The position numbers and the translations under genes were made by a program. From assembly GCF_018860345.1 (NCBI RefSeq), contig NZ_JAHKPJ010000002.1, forward strand, positions 1 through 64,000: a stretch of DNA of 64,000 bases. The letters run 5' to 3'. The notes under the pieces are model-generated. The model was not told where the DNA came from. It did no database searches and saw only the letters and a list, made by a program, of their open reading frames with translations. Of this stretch, positions 44,447 to 53,722 are shown in pieces; within the stretch, counting starts at the first letter, position 1; every line of letters begins with the position of its first letter. Source of the stretch: Psychrosphaera sp. F3M07 (GTDB taxonomy: Bacteria > Pseudomonadota > Gammaproteobacteria > Enterobacterales > Alteromonadaceae).

Positions 44447-45681
44447 TGATGACTTCATTTTGGTTAGCAGCCATATTTATGCTGTTAGTTGCCTGTATTT
44501 TTGTATTAGTTCCTATGTTTACTTACCAAAATAAAGTGTCTAAATCAGGGCAAACGTCAGATTGGTTTCATGCTCGTGAACAAGAGTTAGCAAAAGAATA
44601 TGGCCTAGGTAAATACACAGAACAAGAATACAAAGATGCATTAACAGAATTAAAGTTAACAGCAAAAGATGAATTAACAACTCAAGCGAATGCAATAACA
44701 GACGTGCGTGAGAATAAAGTAATTAAACCTTATTTATACACAGCGGCCATTGGTTTAGTTGTCGTGGTTATTGGGTTTTATGCTTATAAAGGACTTTATC
44801 AGCAAGTTGATGATTGGCAGAAGACATTGTTAAAAATGCCTGAGTTAAGTAAAAAGGTTATTGAGAACTTAGACTCAGAAGTATCACAAACACAATTGCA
44901 GGAGTTTGCTTTAGGATTACGCACCAAACTCTCAGCAACCACCAGTGAAGATTATATTGGTTGGATGATACTAGGTAGAGTCTTAATGTCGTTACAAGAT
45001 GTTGATGGTGCTTTATCCTCGTTTGAAAAGTCATATAACTTACAACGTAGTAATGTATCCAATACCGTCAGTTTTGCTCAAGCTTTACAAATGAAAGGGG
45101 AAGAGTTTGAGATCAAACGATCGTTAACATTATTACAAGAAGCCATGGTGTTTCAGCCTGATAATGAATTAGCGGTGATTTTATTTGGTGAAGGTAACTT
45201 TATGTTAGAACGTTTTGACATTGCCAAACAAGGTTTTGAATTTGCGTTACAAATTTTAGATAAACAAGATCCACGTATCGAGCTTATAAAAGATAGATTG
45301 GAATTTATTGAACAACAACTCACACCTAAAAATATACGTTCGATACAAGTCTCAGTCTCTGTTATACCTGAGCTGAACAGTCAACTAGAACAATTTAGCC
45401 ATGTATTTATATTTGCTAAAACGGATCAAATGCCGATGCCAATAGCAGTGAAAAAACTGCCACTCACTACGATGCCAATAAACGTGAGTCTTTCAGACAC
45501 TGACATGATGATAGAGGGCCAGAAGTTATCGGATTATGCGCAAGTAAATGTATTTGCTCGTTTATCGGTTGATGAAAATGCACCTTTTGAACAAGGTGAC
45601 TGGCAGGGCAGTTTATTAAACATCAGTACCTCAGAATCTGAAACCATCAATACCGTTATCATTAATAAGGAATATAAATAA
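44446..45681 (+). CDS. ccmI: Cytochrome c maturation TPR protein CcmI
   Basis: CcmI presents apocytochrome to the ligase through a periplasmic TPR domain. The 411-residue protein has two membrane helices (about residues 5-25 and 95-115) around a cytoplasmic region, TPR units from about 170 to 280 (including WMILGRVLMSLQDVDGALSSFEKSY), and a C-terminal beta domain (IRSIQVSVSVIPELN onward) seen in many gammaproteobacterial CcmI proteins. It overlaps ccmH and mlaA by single bases, so the end of the operon is translationally coupled. Confidence 0.92.
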   Translation: MMTSFWLAAIFMLLVACIFVLVPMFTYQNKVSKSGQTSDWFHAREQELAKEYGLGKYTEQEYKDALTELKLTAKDELTTQANAITDVRENKVIKPYLYTAAIGLVVVVIGFYAYKGLYQQVDDWQKTLLKMPELSKKVIENLDSEVSQTQLQEFALGLRTKLSATTSEDYIGWMILGRVLMSLQDVDGALSSFEKSYNLQRSNVSNTVSFAQALQMKGEEFEIKRSLTLLQEAMVFQPDNELAVILFGEGNFMLERFDIAKQGFEFALQILDKQDPRIELIKDRLEFIEQQLTPKNIRSIQVSVSVIPELNSQLEQFSHVFIFAKTDQMPMPIAVKKLPLTTMPINVSLSDTDMMIEGQKLSDYAQVNVFARLSVDENAPFEQGDWQGSLLNISTSESETINTVIINKEYK

Positions 45682-46466
45682 TGCAGTTTTTTAATCGGGC
45701 TACTTTGTTAGTGTTATTAATATTAGTGACGAGTGGCTGTACAACTAACTCGGAACAGCAAAAACAACAAGCCGCCACCAATGATACGGCGATGGTGCAA
45801 GACTTCTCGGACCCTAGAGACCCATTCGAAACGGTGAACAGAGAATTATGGGACTTTAACTGGAATATATTAGATAAATACTTATTAAGACCATTAGCAG
45901 TAGGTTATTCAGAATACTTACCACAACCAGCGCAAACAGGGGTAAGAAACTTTGTCACTAACTTAGAAGAACCTGGTTATGCGTTAAACAGCCTATTACA
46001 AGGTAAAGTGAAAAAATCAGGTACGGCAGCAGGACGTTTTGTTATTAACTCCACCATTGGCATACTTGGTATATTTGACGTTGCAAAATATATAGGTTTA
46101 GAACAGCACAAAGAAGACTTTGGGCAAACGATGGCGGTTGCTGGGGTTGGTAACGGTCCTTACGCAATGATCCCTGTGTACGGTCCTACAACGGCTCGTG
46201 ACTTTTCTGGTGACTTCGTTGATGGCATGATCTTTCCTTTGTATTTATTAACTTGGCCAGAGTCGATACTTAAACTAGGGGTGAAAGCGATTTATACTCG
46301 TGCCGATTTGTTACAACAAGAAAGAATGATAAACAGCTCAACCGACAGTTATATCTTTGTTAAAGAAGTGTATTACCAAAGTCAGAACTTTAAGATCCAT
46401 GACGGTAATCCCCCGCTGAAAAAAGAAGAAGAGTTTGATGAAGCGTTTTTAGATGAAATAGATTAA
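45681..46466 (+). CDS. mlaA: Phospholipid-transport lipoprotein MlaA (VacJ)
   Basis: MlaA removes stray phospholipids from the outer leaflet of the outer membrane as part of the Mla pathway. The 261-residue protein has a lipoprotein signal ending LVTSGC, then DPFETVNRELWDFNWNILDKYLLRPLA, the GRFVINSTIGILGIFDVA hydrophobic segment and GPYAMIPVYGPTTARDFSG, all family hallmarks. Its start overlaps the ccmI stop by one base, so it is read as the last gene of the ccm operon although its job is unrelated. No mlaBCDEF genes are in the window. A strong terminator follows. Confidence 0.96.
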   Translation: MQFFNRATLLVLLILVTSGCTTNSEQQKQQAATNDTAMVQDFSDPRDPFETVNRELWDFNWNILDKYLLRPLAVGYSEYLPQPAQTGVRNFVTNLEEPGYALNSLLQGKVKKSGTAAGRFVINSTIGILGIFDVAKYIGLEQHKEDFGQTMAVAGVGNGPYAMIPVYGPTTARDFSGDFVDGMIFPLYLLTWPESILKLGVKAIYTRADLLQQERMINSSTDSYIFVKEVYYQSQNFKIHDGNPPLKKEEEFDEAFLDEID

Positions 46467-46498
46467 TTTCGTTTAATGTAAAACTGCTTAGGAAAAAC

Positions 46499-46538
46499 AA
46501 AAAAGCCATTTAATAAATATAAATTAAATGGCTTTTTT
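46499..46538. terminator. Intrinsic terminator after the ccm-mlaA operon
   Basis: AAAAGCCATTTAAT (46501-46514) pairs with ATTAAATGGCTTTT (46523-46536), followed by TTT. The flanking A-run means it can also stop transcription coming from ilvH on the minus strand. Confidence 0.92.
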
Positions 46539-46553
46539 TGTTTAAGGCTTTAG

Positions 46554-46588
46554 GGCTATAAGCCATAAGCCATAAGCCATAAGCTATA
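46554..46588. repeat. Short heptanucleotide tandem array (agccata)
   Basis: Five 7-bp units run from 46554: ggctata, agccata three times, then agctata, with a degenerate continuation (aggttata). It lies in the gap between the mlaA terminator and the end of ilvH. The unit differs in sequence from the arrays at 3053 and 4089 but has the same length. Confidence 0.85.
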
Positions 46589-46609
46589 AGGTTATAAGGC
46601 TTTCCAGTT

Positions 46610-47107
46610 TTAAGGCTTTAACGCCTTATCACCACGCCCGATACCAACCACACCAGAACGAACGGTTTCAATGATATTGCCATTTTCACGCATCACATCG
46701 ATAAAGGCTTCAACCTTTTCTGAGGTTCCCAGTAACTGTACTGTGTAAATCTTGGCCGTTACGTCGATAATCTGACCGCGGAAAATGTCAGAACAACGTT
46801 TTATCTCTTCACGTTGTTCATTATTTTCAGCTAACATTTTTACCAGAACAATTTCTCGTTCTACATTAGGGCGTTCAGTCAATTCACGTACTTTTAATAC
46901 GTCCACAAGTTTATTTACTTGTTTGGTAATTTGCTCAAGTACGCGTTCATCACCACGGGTGCTAATGGTGATACGAGATAAGGTTTCATCATCAGTTTTA
47001 GCAACCGTTAAACTTTCAATGTTATAACCACGTTGCGAAAACAAGCCTACAATTCTCGATAAGGCACCAGGTTCATTTTCTAATAGGATAGATAAAATAC
47101 GACGCAT
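46610..47107 (-). CDS. ilvH: Acetolactate synthase small (regulatory) subunit
   Basis: The 165-residue protein carries an N-terminal ACT domain (ILSILLENEPGALSRIVGLFSQRGYNIESLTVA) that binds valine and controls the large subunit, and a C-terminal domain with the segment GTSEKVEAFIDVMRENGNIIE. Length and motifs match IlvH. Its start overlaps the ilvI stop by one base. The 3' end borders a repeat-rich gap. Confidence 0.96.
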   Translation of the reverse strand: MRRILSILLENEPGALSRIVGLFSQRGYNIESLTVAKTDDETLSRITISTRGDERVLEQITKQVNKLVDVLKVRELTERPNVEREIVLVKMLAENNEQREEIKRCSDIFRGQIIDVTAKIYTVQLLGTSEKVEAFIDVMRENGNIIETVRSGVVGIGRGDKALKP

Positions 47108-48846
47108 TATTTGTTCTCCCCATCTTTAGTTGCCAATACCATATCGTCAATTTTACCGCCTTTAATTTGCATAGGATATACATGGGCAGTAGGGTCAACA
47201 TTGATGTCTAAGAATACTAATTTGTCTTTCATCGCGAATGCTTTTTCCATTACATCTTTTAGCTCAGCTGGATCAGATACGCGCATGCCTACATGCCCAT
47301 AAGCTTCTGCAAGTTTCACAAAATCAGGTAATGAGTCCATATAAGAATGAGAGTGACGTCCGTCGTAGAACATAGACTGCCATTGTTTTACCATACCTAA
47401 CGAACTGTTGTTGATATTAATGATCTTAACCGGAATGCCATATTGCAAACAGGTTGCTAATTCTTGAATATTCATTTGAATGGAGCCATCACCCGTTACA
47501 CAAGCAACATAACTGTCAGGGAAAGCTAATTTAACCCCCATAGCCGCTGGTAAACCAAAGCCCATTGTTCCTAGACCGCCGGAATTAATCCACTGTCTTG
47601 GTTTTTTAAATGGATAATACATGGCCGCGAACATCTGGTGCTGACCAACGTCTGAGGTCACATATGCATCACCATTAGTTACTTCGTATAAACACTCAAT
47701 AACTTGTTGCGGCATGATTTGTTCAGGCGATTTTTTATAACCTAAGCTATCAACTTCACGCCATTGATCAATCTGACTCCACCATTTGGCCATTTCATCT
47801 TTGTCGTTATCTATATCCGCACGTTCTATTAAGTCTAAAACTTGTTGTAGAACACGTTTGGCGCCACCAACAACAGGTACATGTGCTTGAATGGTTTTGG
47901 AGATAGAAGTTGGATCAACGTCAACATGAACGATAGTGGCGTTTGGACAGAATTTTTTGACGTTGTTTGTAACACGGTCATCAAAACGGGCACCAACAGC
48001 AAAAATAAGATCGGCGTTGTGCATCACTTTATTCGCTTCGTAAGTACCGTGCATACCTAACATTCCTACAAACTGAGGATGTACTCCAGATATGCCGCCA
48101 AGTCCCATCAGAGTATTGGTCACTGGGATATTTAATTTTTCTGCTAATGACGTTAGTTCAGTTGATGCGTCCGCAGAAATAATGCCACCACCAGTATAAA
48201 GAACAGGGCGTTTAGCATTACATAATAATTCAACCGCTTTTTTAATTTGGCGTGGATGACCTTTAGAAGACGGTTTATACGAGCGGATGTTAATATCTTT
48301 AGGTAAGTTATATGGCGCTTTAATTAAAGGATTAACTATGTCTTTTGGTAAATCCACCACAACAGGACCTGGACGACCTGTGCGCGCAATATAATAAGCT
48401 TTAGCAATAGCTTCTGGAATGTCTTCTGCTCGTTTAACCAAAAAACTATGTTTAACGATAGGACGTGAACAACCTACCATATCAGTTTCTTGGAAAGCAT
48501 CTTCACCAATAACGGTAGTAGGTACTTGACCTGATAAAACAACAAGAGGGATTGAATCCATGTATGCAGTAGCAATACCTGTAATGGTATTGGTTGCACC
48601 CGGACCAGAAGTAACGAGTACAGAGCCGACATCACCGGTTGCTCTTGCATAACCATCCGCAGCATGCACGGCAGCTTGTTCGTGACGAACAAGAATGTGC
48701 TCTATAGCTTGGTGTTCAAACAAGGCATCATAAATATCTAAAACGGCACCACCGGGATAGCCAAATAAATACTTAACGCCAAGTTCTTCCAATGACTTAA
48801 CCACCATTTGGGCGCCAGATAACATTGGCGTTTCTTCTTTCTCCAT
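47107..48846 (-). CDS. ilvI: Acetolactate synthase large subunit (biosynthetic)
   Basis: IlvI condenses pyruvate with pyruvate or 2-ketobutyrate using thiamine diphosphate, the first common step to valine, leucine and isoleucine. The 579-residue protein has [18 protein letters not shown] with [15 protein letters not shown] (catalytic Glu), the FAD region and the thiamine motif [29 protein letters not shown] in order. A second ATG seven codons in (MLSGAQM) aligns with the E. coli IlvI start and may be the real one. It is biosynthetic because it is coupled to ilvH. No clear leader-peptide attenuator is seen upstream. Confidence 0.96.
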   Translation of the reverse strand: MEKEETPMLSGAQMVVKSLEELGVKYLFGYPGGAVLDIYDALFEHQAIEHILVRHEQAAVHAADGYARATGDVGSVLVTSGPGATNTITGIATAYMDSIPLVVLSGQVPTTVIGEDAFQETDMVGCSRPIVKHSFLVKRAEDIPEAIAKAYYIARTGRPGPVVVDLPKDIVNPLIKAPYNLPKDINIRSYKPSSKGHPRQIKKAVELLCNAKRPVLYTGGGIISADASTELTSLAEKLNIPVTNTLMGLGGISGVHPQFVGMLGMHGTYEANKVMHNADLIFAVGARFDDRVTNNVKKFCPNATIVHVDVDPTSISKTIQAHVPVVGGAKRVLQQVLDLIERADIDNDKDEMAKWWSQIDQWREVDSLGYKKSPEQIMPQQVIECLYEVTNGDAYVTSDVGQHQMFAAMYYPFKKPRQWINSGGLGTMGFGLPAAMGVKLAFPDSYVACVTGDGSIQMNIQELATCLQYGIPVKIININNSSLGMVKQWQSMFYDGRHSHSYMDSLPDFVKLAEAYGHVGMRVSDPAELKDVMEKAFAMKDKLVFLDINVDPTAHVYPMQIKGGKIDDMVLATKDGENK

Positions 48847-48994
48847 ACTTCAATACTCTCTTATTATTCTGTTGATCGTAGCTAGTTACGTTTTTACTCT
48901 AATTCAATTGGAAAATACACCCCTAATTAAGCATTTCTTTAAATAAATTTAGGTCTAAAGTAATAAAATATGATTTACTAAACATTCACTCAAA

Positions 48995-49483
48995 TTGCAT
49001 AAATACCTAAAGCTAACCTTAATGATTGAAATTAAACATTTAAGCCCATTAAAATTATCGGAGCTAATGAATCGGTTAGACTTTTTTCGTGCCTTGGATC
49101 CTATCGACAAAAAACACTTAGTTGAAAAACATTTGATTAAAGTTCGAAGTTATCGACAAGGTGAATATTTAATAGAGTACGGTGAACACGGCGATGAGTT
49201 TTTTATGTTAATGGCAGGTATTTTAGATGTAAAAACTGCCAACGGTAATAAAGTCGCAGAAATAGAACCAGGACAAGTTTTTGGTGAAGTGGCATTTATA
49301 TTAAATGAGAAAAGAACCGCATCCATCGTAGCAAGCGAAGATGTGGTCGTGATGTTGTTAGATCACAAAACGTTAAAAATGATGCCTGTAAATGTACGAG
49401 ATAAAATAAAAGATAAATTGATTGCGGGTTTAGTCAATCGGGTATCAGAACTTAATTCTAAATTAGAGCGATTCATTTTATAA
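48995..49483 (+). CDS. Cyclic-nucleotide-binding-domain protein without an effector domain
   Basis: The 162-residue protein is almost entirely one cNMP fold: RQGEYLIEYGEHGDEFFMLMAGILDV, then EIEPGQVFGEVAFILNEKRTASIVASED, which contains the phosphate-binding cassette with Glu and Arg in their usual places. No DNA-binding helix-turn-helix or enzyme domain follows, only a short helix. It could be a cAMP-responsive adaptor. A second ATG at 49022 (MIEIKHLSP) may be the start; neither has a strong ribosome-binding site. It is divergent from ilvI, and a terminator does not separate it from the next gene. Confidence 0.8.
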   Translation: MHKYLKLTLMIEIKHLSPLKLSELMNRLDFFRALDPIDKKHLVEKHLIKVRSYRQGEYLIEYGEHGDEFFMLMAGILDVKTANGNKVAEIEPGQVFGEVAFILNEKRTASIVASEDVVVMLLDHKTLKMMPVNVRDKIKDKLIAGLVNRVSELNSKLERFIL

Positions 49484-49603
49484 CATATAAAATACATGGA
49501 CTTTACGTCGGTTATTAACCCGGGATATATACTAGCCCAAAACTAGGAATGGAGACAGAAACGCTGTATAGTTCGGCCGTTTTTTGTCGAGAATGAAGTT
49601 GTA

Positions 49604-50002
49604 ATGAAAGAAAAGATTTTATATTTAATAGTTGTATGTGTCATTTTTGTCGCGCTTGTCGTTGGATTACAAAATATAGAGTCAGGTTCTTTATTTGGCT
49701 CTAGCGGTGGAGGTGGCTCTCGAGCTATGTCTATAGAAATGACTATGGCACCGGCAGAAGTCACTACGACTATTTCAGAATTAAAAGCCTATCGACCTCA
49801 TTTAAGTGAAACTTGCTTATATGGCGCTGCTATGATGTTAAATGATTTAGGGGCGGAAGCAAAACAAGCGATTGATAGGGAAGGCAAGTGTATTCATACG
49901 TTAGTGTTATTCATTGCCAGAGAAAAGCATTTGGAGCACCAACTTAAAATTGATTCGGCTAAATTGTCTGAGCTAGAGTCTTTAGCTAATCAATCTGAAT
50001 AA
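49604..50002 (+). CDS. Hypothetical single-pass membrane protein
   Basis: I do not recognise this 132-residue protein. It has one N-terminal membrane helix (ILYLIVVCVIFVALVVGL), a flexible Gly/Ser linker (GSLFGSSGGGGSRAMS), and a soluble part with two Cys residues (ETCLYGAAMML and EGKCIHTLVLF) that could form a disulfide if it is periplasmic, followed by a charged helix. An ATG with an adjacent GAAG-type ribosome-binding site fits. A terminator lies just beyond. It is next to, but probably not part of, the convergent yraR-like gene's operon. Confidence 0.65.
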   Translation: MKEKILYLIVVCVIFVALVVGLQNIESGSLFGSSGGGGSRAMSIEMTMAPAEVTTTISELKAYRPHLSETCLYGAAMMLNDLGAEAKQAIDREGKCIHTLVLFIAREKHLEHQLKIDSAKLSELESLANQSE

Positions 50003-50010
50003 CCCTTTCT

Positions 50011-50038
50011 GCCTCTATAGTAATAGAGGCTTCTTATT
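50011..50038 (+). terminator. Intrinsic terminator after the hypothetical membrane protein gene
   Basis: GCCTCTAT (50011-50018) pairs with ATAGAGGC (50023-50030) and is followed by TTCTTATT. It lies in the 34-bp gap between convergent genes. Confidence 0.75.
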
Positions 50039-50699
50039 AAAATAACTGCTCCAGCTCTTTTATTGTCACTTTATCTGGCAAATCAGAATTAGCTAAAAAA
50101 CGCATTTTTTTAGCCAGTTGTTTACCTGTGATAGGGCGATATCTTCTAATGAAAGGAAGATACTTCAAACCAATAAATAACCAAATTGCAATTTTTTCAC
50201 CGACCCTAAGTTGCTCTCTTTTTCCGGCTAAAAACGAAGGTCTCACAATGATCACTTTATGCCAATTCATGGAAATTAAATTTTGCTCTAATTGTCCTTT
50301 GAGCTGCAGATAAAATGAAGGTGAATCTTGTTTTGCACCTGTCGAGGATACAAGTATTACTTTATTTACACCGTTATTCAGGGCATAGGTGGCTATTTCA
50401 CTTGGTAAATCTAAGTCGACTTTTATTTGATTTAATTTACTGCCAGCTTGTTTTAACGTGGTACCAATACAGCAAAATAATTCATCACCAGCTAACTTCT
50501 CATGCCAATTAACCACATTGCTGAAATTAACCACATGTTGAATGAGTTTGTTGTTTGGGTCAGCGTCAATAGGAAGTGACATTAAGCGGCGAACAAAAAT
50601 ATGTACAACTTGGTAATTATCATCAAGTAATAACTGTCTGGTTAATTGTTTTCCTACCAGCCCAGTTGCGCCGATTATTAATGCTGTTTTATTTTCCAT
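50037..50699 (-). CDS. NAD(P)H-binding atypical SDR protein, YraR/TIP30-like
   Basis: The 220-residue protein has a Rossmann start ALIIGATGLVGKQLTRQLL, then CCIGTTLKQAGS, KVILVSSTGAKQDSPSFYLQLKGQLEQ and VIIVRPSFLAGKREQLRVGEK, the pattern of small atypical SDR proteins such as YraR and human TIP30. The Tyr and Lys of the active site are present (FYLQLKG), but a substrate is not known. It lies 41 bp after ruvX and is probably the last gene of the rsmE-gshB-yqgE-ruvX run. Confidence 0.85.
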   Translation of the reverse strand: MENKTALIIGATGLVGKQLTRQLLLDDNYQVVHIFVRRLMSLPIDADPNNKLIQHVVNFSNVVNWHEKLAGDELFCCIGTTLKQAGSKLNQIKVDLDLPSEIATYALNNGVNKVILVSSTGAKQDSPSFYLQLKGQLEQNLISMNWHKVIIVRPSFLAGKREQLRVGEKIAIWLFIGLKYLPFIRRYRPITGKQLAKKMRFLANSDLPDKVTIKELEQLF

Positions 50700-50740
50700 A
50701 ATAAAATTAATTCCCTAGTCGTTAAGCTTTTGACTAAACC

Positions 50741-51160
50741 TTAATACTGGCTTTCAAACCAGCTTTCTAATATAACCGCAGCAGATTGTGCGTCAATATT
50801 CCCTTTCTTTAAATTTTTGAAACCACCTCGTTCAAACAAGGTGGCTTTTGCATCTACAGTCGTTAAACGTTCATCATGAGTTGTCACTTGCACGCCAAAG
50901 CGGCCATGTAAACGGTTGGCAAATTTTCTGGCTCGGACGGTAATATCTTGATCGGTTCCATCCATATTCAATGGTAAACCCACGACAACTAAATCCGGTT
51001 GCCATTCCGTTAACAACTTTCCGACCTCATCCCAATTGGGAACACCATCTTTTGCTTTGAAGGCTTTTAGTGGAGATGCAGTGCCCGTTAACATTTGGCC
51101 AATTGCAAAGCCGATTGAACCTGTACCAAAATCCACACCGATGACGGTTTTAACATCCAT
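50741..51160 (-). CDS. ruvX: RuvX/YqgF family RNase H-like nuclease
   Basis: YqgF/RuvX is an RNase H-fold nuclease linked to 16S rRNA 5'-end processing and, in some bacteria, Holliday-junction cutting. The 139-residue protein has the first acidic motif [15 protein letters not shown], the central [13 protein letters not shown] and the late DERLTTVDA segments. Length is normal. It follows yqgE by 35 bp, the usual gammaproteobacterial order. Confidence 0.95.
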   Translation of the reverse strand: MDVKTVIGVDFGTGSIGFAIGQMLTGTASPLKAFKAKDGVPNWDEVGKLLTEWQPDLVVVGLPLNMDGTDQDITVRARKFANRLHGRFGVQVTTHDERLTTVDAKATLFERGGFKNLKKGNIDAQSAAVILESWFESQY

Positions 51161-51195
51161 TACGTTGTATCCATTTAATATATAAGCATGTTCAA

Positions 51196-51783
51196 TTATG
51201 CGTGACCTGAAAAGGCCGTTAACTGTTCTACATTAATACCAAGCTTTTGCACGGCTTTTTCCCAGCGTTCTTCCACTGGAACATCAAAAATTAAGTTTGG
51301 ATCAGCATCAATGGTTAACCAAGTATTGTCAGCTAATTCTTGCTCTAACTGCCCCGCAGTCCAGCCAGCATAACCTAAAGTCATGATGTACTTTTCTGGG
51401 CCTGCATCAGTTGCTAAGTTAGGCAGAATATCTTTGGATGTCGTTACATTAATTTGGTCTTGTAACTGCAAACTAGAAGACCATTTTTTATCACCGTTAT
51501 GCAAAATAAAACCACGATCAGTTTGCACTGGGCCTCCAGACATCACATGGTTACTGTTTAATTCAATGTTGGCTTCTGAATCATCATCTTCAATATGCAT
51601 CTCTAATAACACTTTGTTGATGGCAATATCAGTGCTTTTATTAATCACTAACCCCATAGCACCTTCATCATCATGCTCGCAAACATAAATAACAGTGCGT
51701 CCAAAATATGAGTCATCCAGGGCAGGCATCGCAATTAAAAATTGATTGGCTAAACTGGTCATGGATGAATGTTGATTCGGCAT
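51196..51783 (-). CDS. yqgE: UPF0301/AlgH family protein YqgE
   Basis: The 195-residue protein shows the family features [52 protein letters not shown] and [19 protein letters not shown] (each in order). In Pseudomonas it is called AlgH, linked to alginate regulation, but the molecular role is unclear. It lies between gshB and ruvX. Confidence 0.95.
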   Translation of the reverse strand: MPNQHSSMTSLANQFLIAMPALDDSYFGRTVIYVCEHDDEGAMGLVINKSTDIAINKVLLEMHIEDDDSEANIELNSNHVMSGGPVQTDRGFILHNGDKKWSSSLQLQDQINVTTSKDILPNLATDAGPEKYIMTLGYAGWTAGQLEQELADNTWLTIDADPNLIFDVPVEERWEKAVQKLGINVEQLTAFSGHA

Positions 51784-51806
51784 ATTCGCTCCTTAGTTAG
51801 CAGACT

Positions 51807-52763
51807 CTATTTTTTTAGCTCTAAACGACGTTCAATGGCATCAAATAAGTGGCCAGTAATGCTAATGTCATAAGCTGCTTCAATTTCTTTAATACATGTA
51901 GGGCTTGTTACATTGATTTCAGTGACACCTTCGCCAATGACATCTAATCCAACAAAGATAAGACCTTTCTCTTTAAGTTTTGGTCCAATAGCTCGAGCAA
52001 TGCGCCAATCTGACTCGCTCAGAGGTCTAGCTTCTCCACGACCACCAGCGGCTAAATTACCGCGAGTTTCACCTTTGGCTGGAATACGAGCTAGGCAATA
52101 TGGCATAGGCTCACCATCAACGATTAAAATACGTTTATCACCATTTGAAATATCCGGAATAAAAGCTTGGATCATGGCGTAACAAGTGCCGTGATTAGTT
52201 AAGGTTTCAATTATAACGCCTAAATTAGGATCCTGTGGTTTAACACGGAATATGGATGAACCACCCATGCCATCAAGCGGTTTTAAAATAATGTCTTTAT
52301 GCTCAGCGTAAAACTCTCTAATTTGTTTATCAGAGCGAGTAACCAATGTTGGCGGAATATGTTCTGAGAACCAGCTCGTAAATAGCTTTTCGTTAGCATC
52401 ACGTAAGCTTTGTGGTTTATTAACGATTAAGCTGCCTTCATCTTCTGCACGTTCTAACATGTAAGTTGAATAAACAAACTCAGTATCAAATGGTGGATCT
52501 TTACGCATTAATATGACGTTTAAGTCTGACAATGGCATGGTTTGCACATCACCTAGATTGTAATAATCATCGGCATCATTTTTAACGCTCAACGGTTTAG
52601 CATTACCAAATGCACGGCCATTTAATAAAAATAAGTCTGCCATTTCTAGGTAATACAGTTCGTAACCACGCCCTTGGGCTTCAAGTAACATAGCAAAACT
52701 GGAGTCTTTTTTAATATTAATGTCCGCAATCGGATCCATTACAATACCAAGTTTAATAGTCAT
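51807..52763 (-). CDS. gshB: Glutathione synthetase
   Basis: GshB adds glycine to gamma-glutamylcysteine to make glutathione, using ATP. The 318-residue protein has the N-terminal GIVMDPIADINIKKDSSFAMLLEA, ATP-grasp features (ILKPLDGMGGSSIFR), GDKRILIVDGEP and EINVTSPTCIKEIE, matching E. coli GshB in order and length. It sits 21 bp after rsmE. gshA is not in the window. Confidence 0.97.
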   Translation of the reverse strand: MTIKLGIVMDPIADINIKKDSSFAMLLEAQGRGYELYYLEMADLFLLNGRAFGNAKPLSVKNDADDYYNLGDVQTMPLSDLNVILMRKDPPFDTEFVYSTYMLERAEDEGSLIVNKPQSLRDANEKLFTSWFSEHIPPTLVTRSDKQIREFYAEHKDIILKPLDGMGGSSIFRVKPQDPNLGVIIETLTNHGTCYAMIQAFIPDISNGDKRILIVDGEPMPYCLARIPAKGETRGNLAAGGRGEARPLSESDWRIARAIGPKLKEKGLIFVGLDVIGEGVTEINVTSPTCIKEIEAAYDISITGHLFDAIERRLELKK

Positions 52764-52784
52764 TATTTTTCCTAATAATTAGAG

Positions 52785-53516
52785 TTATGCTAAGTCGCCA
52801 AATTGTAATTGCAACGCAGATAATAGCGTTAATGCGGCGGTTTCTGTTCGTAAAATTCGTGGGCCTAATAATATCTCTTGATAACCCGCTGACACAGCCT
52901 GTTCTATTTCGTGGTCATTTAATCCACCTTCTGGGCCAATAATAAATCGAACGCCAGAATCAGGAATAACCAGACCTTTTACAGTAGTGGAGGCTCTTGG
53001 GTGTAAATTCAACTTTAACTGATCAGATTGTTGCGTTAAAAACTCAGTTATCTGTATTGGTTTGTGAATGGTTGGAATAGTGGCTCGGCCACTTTGTTCA
53101 CAAGCTGCAATCGCAATTTTTTGCCACTGACCATGTTTTTTATCTAAACGCTCGCCGGATAGCTTTACCCCACAACGTTCAGTGAATATAGGTGTGATAT
53201 CCGTAATCCCTAATTCAACCGACTTTTGTATAGTAAAATCCATTTTATCGCCACGGGAAATACCTTGGGCTAAATGTACTTTTAGTGGGGATTCATTAGT
53301 GACCGGATGTTGTGATACAACATTTACCACCACATTTTTTTTGGTCACTTCTGTAATTTCAGCATCATAATCATTGCCATCACCATTAAACAATACGATC
53401 GATTGGCCCATTTGCATGCGTAATACACGACCAACATGATTAGCCGCTTCGGGTTCTAAATTAACTCTGGTGTTAACAGAGAGGGCGCTTGAGTGATAAA
53501 TTCGAGAAGTTCGCAT
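52785..53516 (-). CDS. rsmE: 16S rRNA (uracil1498-N3)-methyltransferase
   Basis: RsmE methylates U1498 of 16S rRNA. The 243-residue protein has an N-terminal PUA-like domain and a SPOUT methyltransferase domain whose knot carries FIIGPEGGLNDHEIEQA and LGPRILRTETAAL, the S-adenosylmethionine site. It starts the rsmE-gshB-yqgE-ruvX run. Confidence 0.96.
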   Translation of the reverse strand: MRTSRIYHSSALSVNTRVNLEPEAANHVGRVLRMQMGQSIVLFNGDGNDYDAEITEVTKKNVVVNVVSQHPVTNESPLKVHLAQGISRGDKMDFTIQKSVELGITDITPIFTERCGVKLSGERLDKKHGQWQKIAIAACEQSGRATIPTIHKPIQITEFLTQQSDQLKLNLHPRASTTVKGLVIPDSGVRFIIGPEGGLNDHEIEQAVSAGYQEILLGPRILRTETAALTLLSALQLQFGDLA

Positions 53517-53722
53517 ACAAAATTTTCAAGTGTTTAGACGTTAACCTGATCATATCAAGCTATTGAAAATCTTTATATCACAACTTTAACTAAGCTAATG
53601 TTTTTTGAATTATTGTTTGATCAGAGTCATTCTTTAGGTATTAGTTGAGTTCAATTAATCTTGGCGTTATTGTCTTTGTTAATAAATAGAGTTTAACCAA
53701 CAGGTTATAAGTCGGAGCTGAG

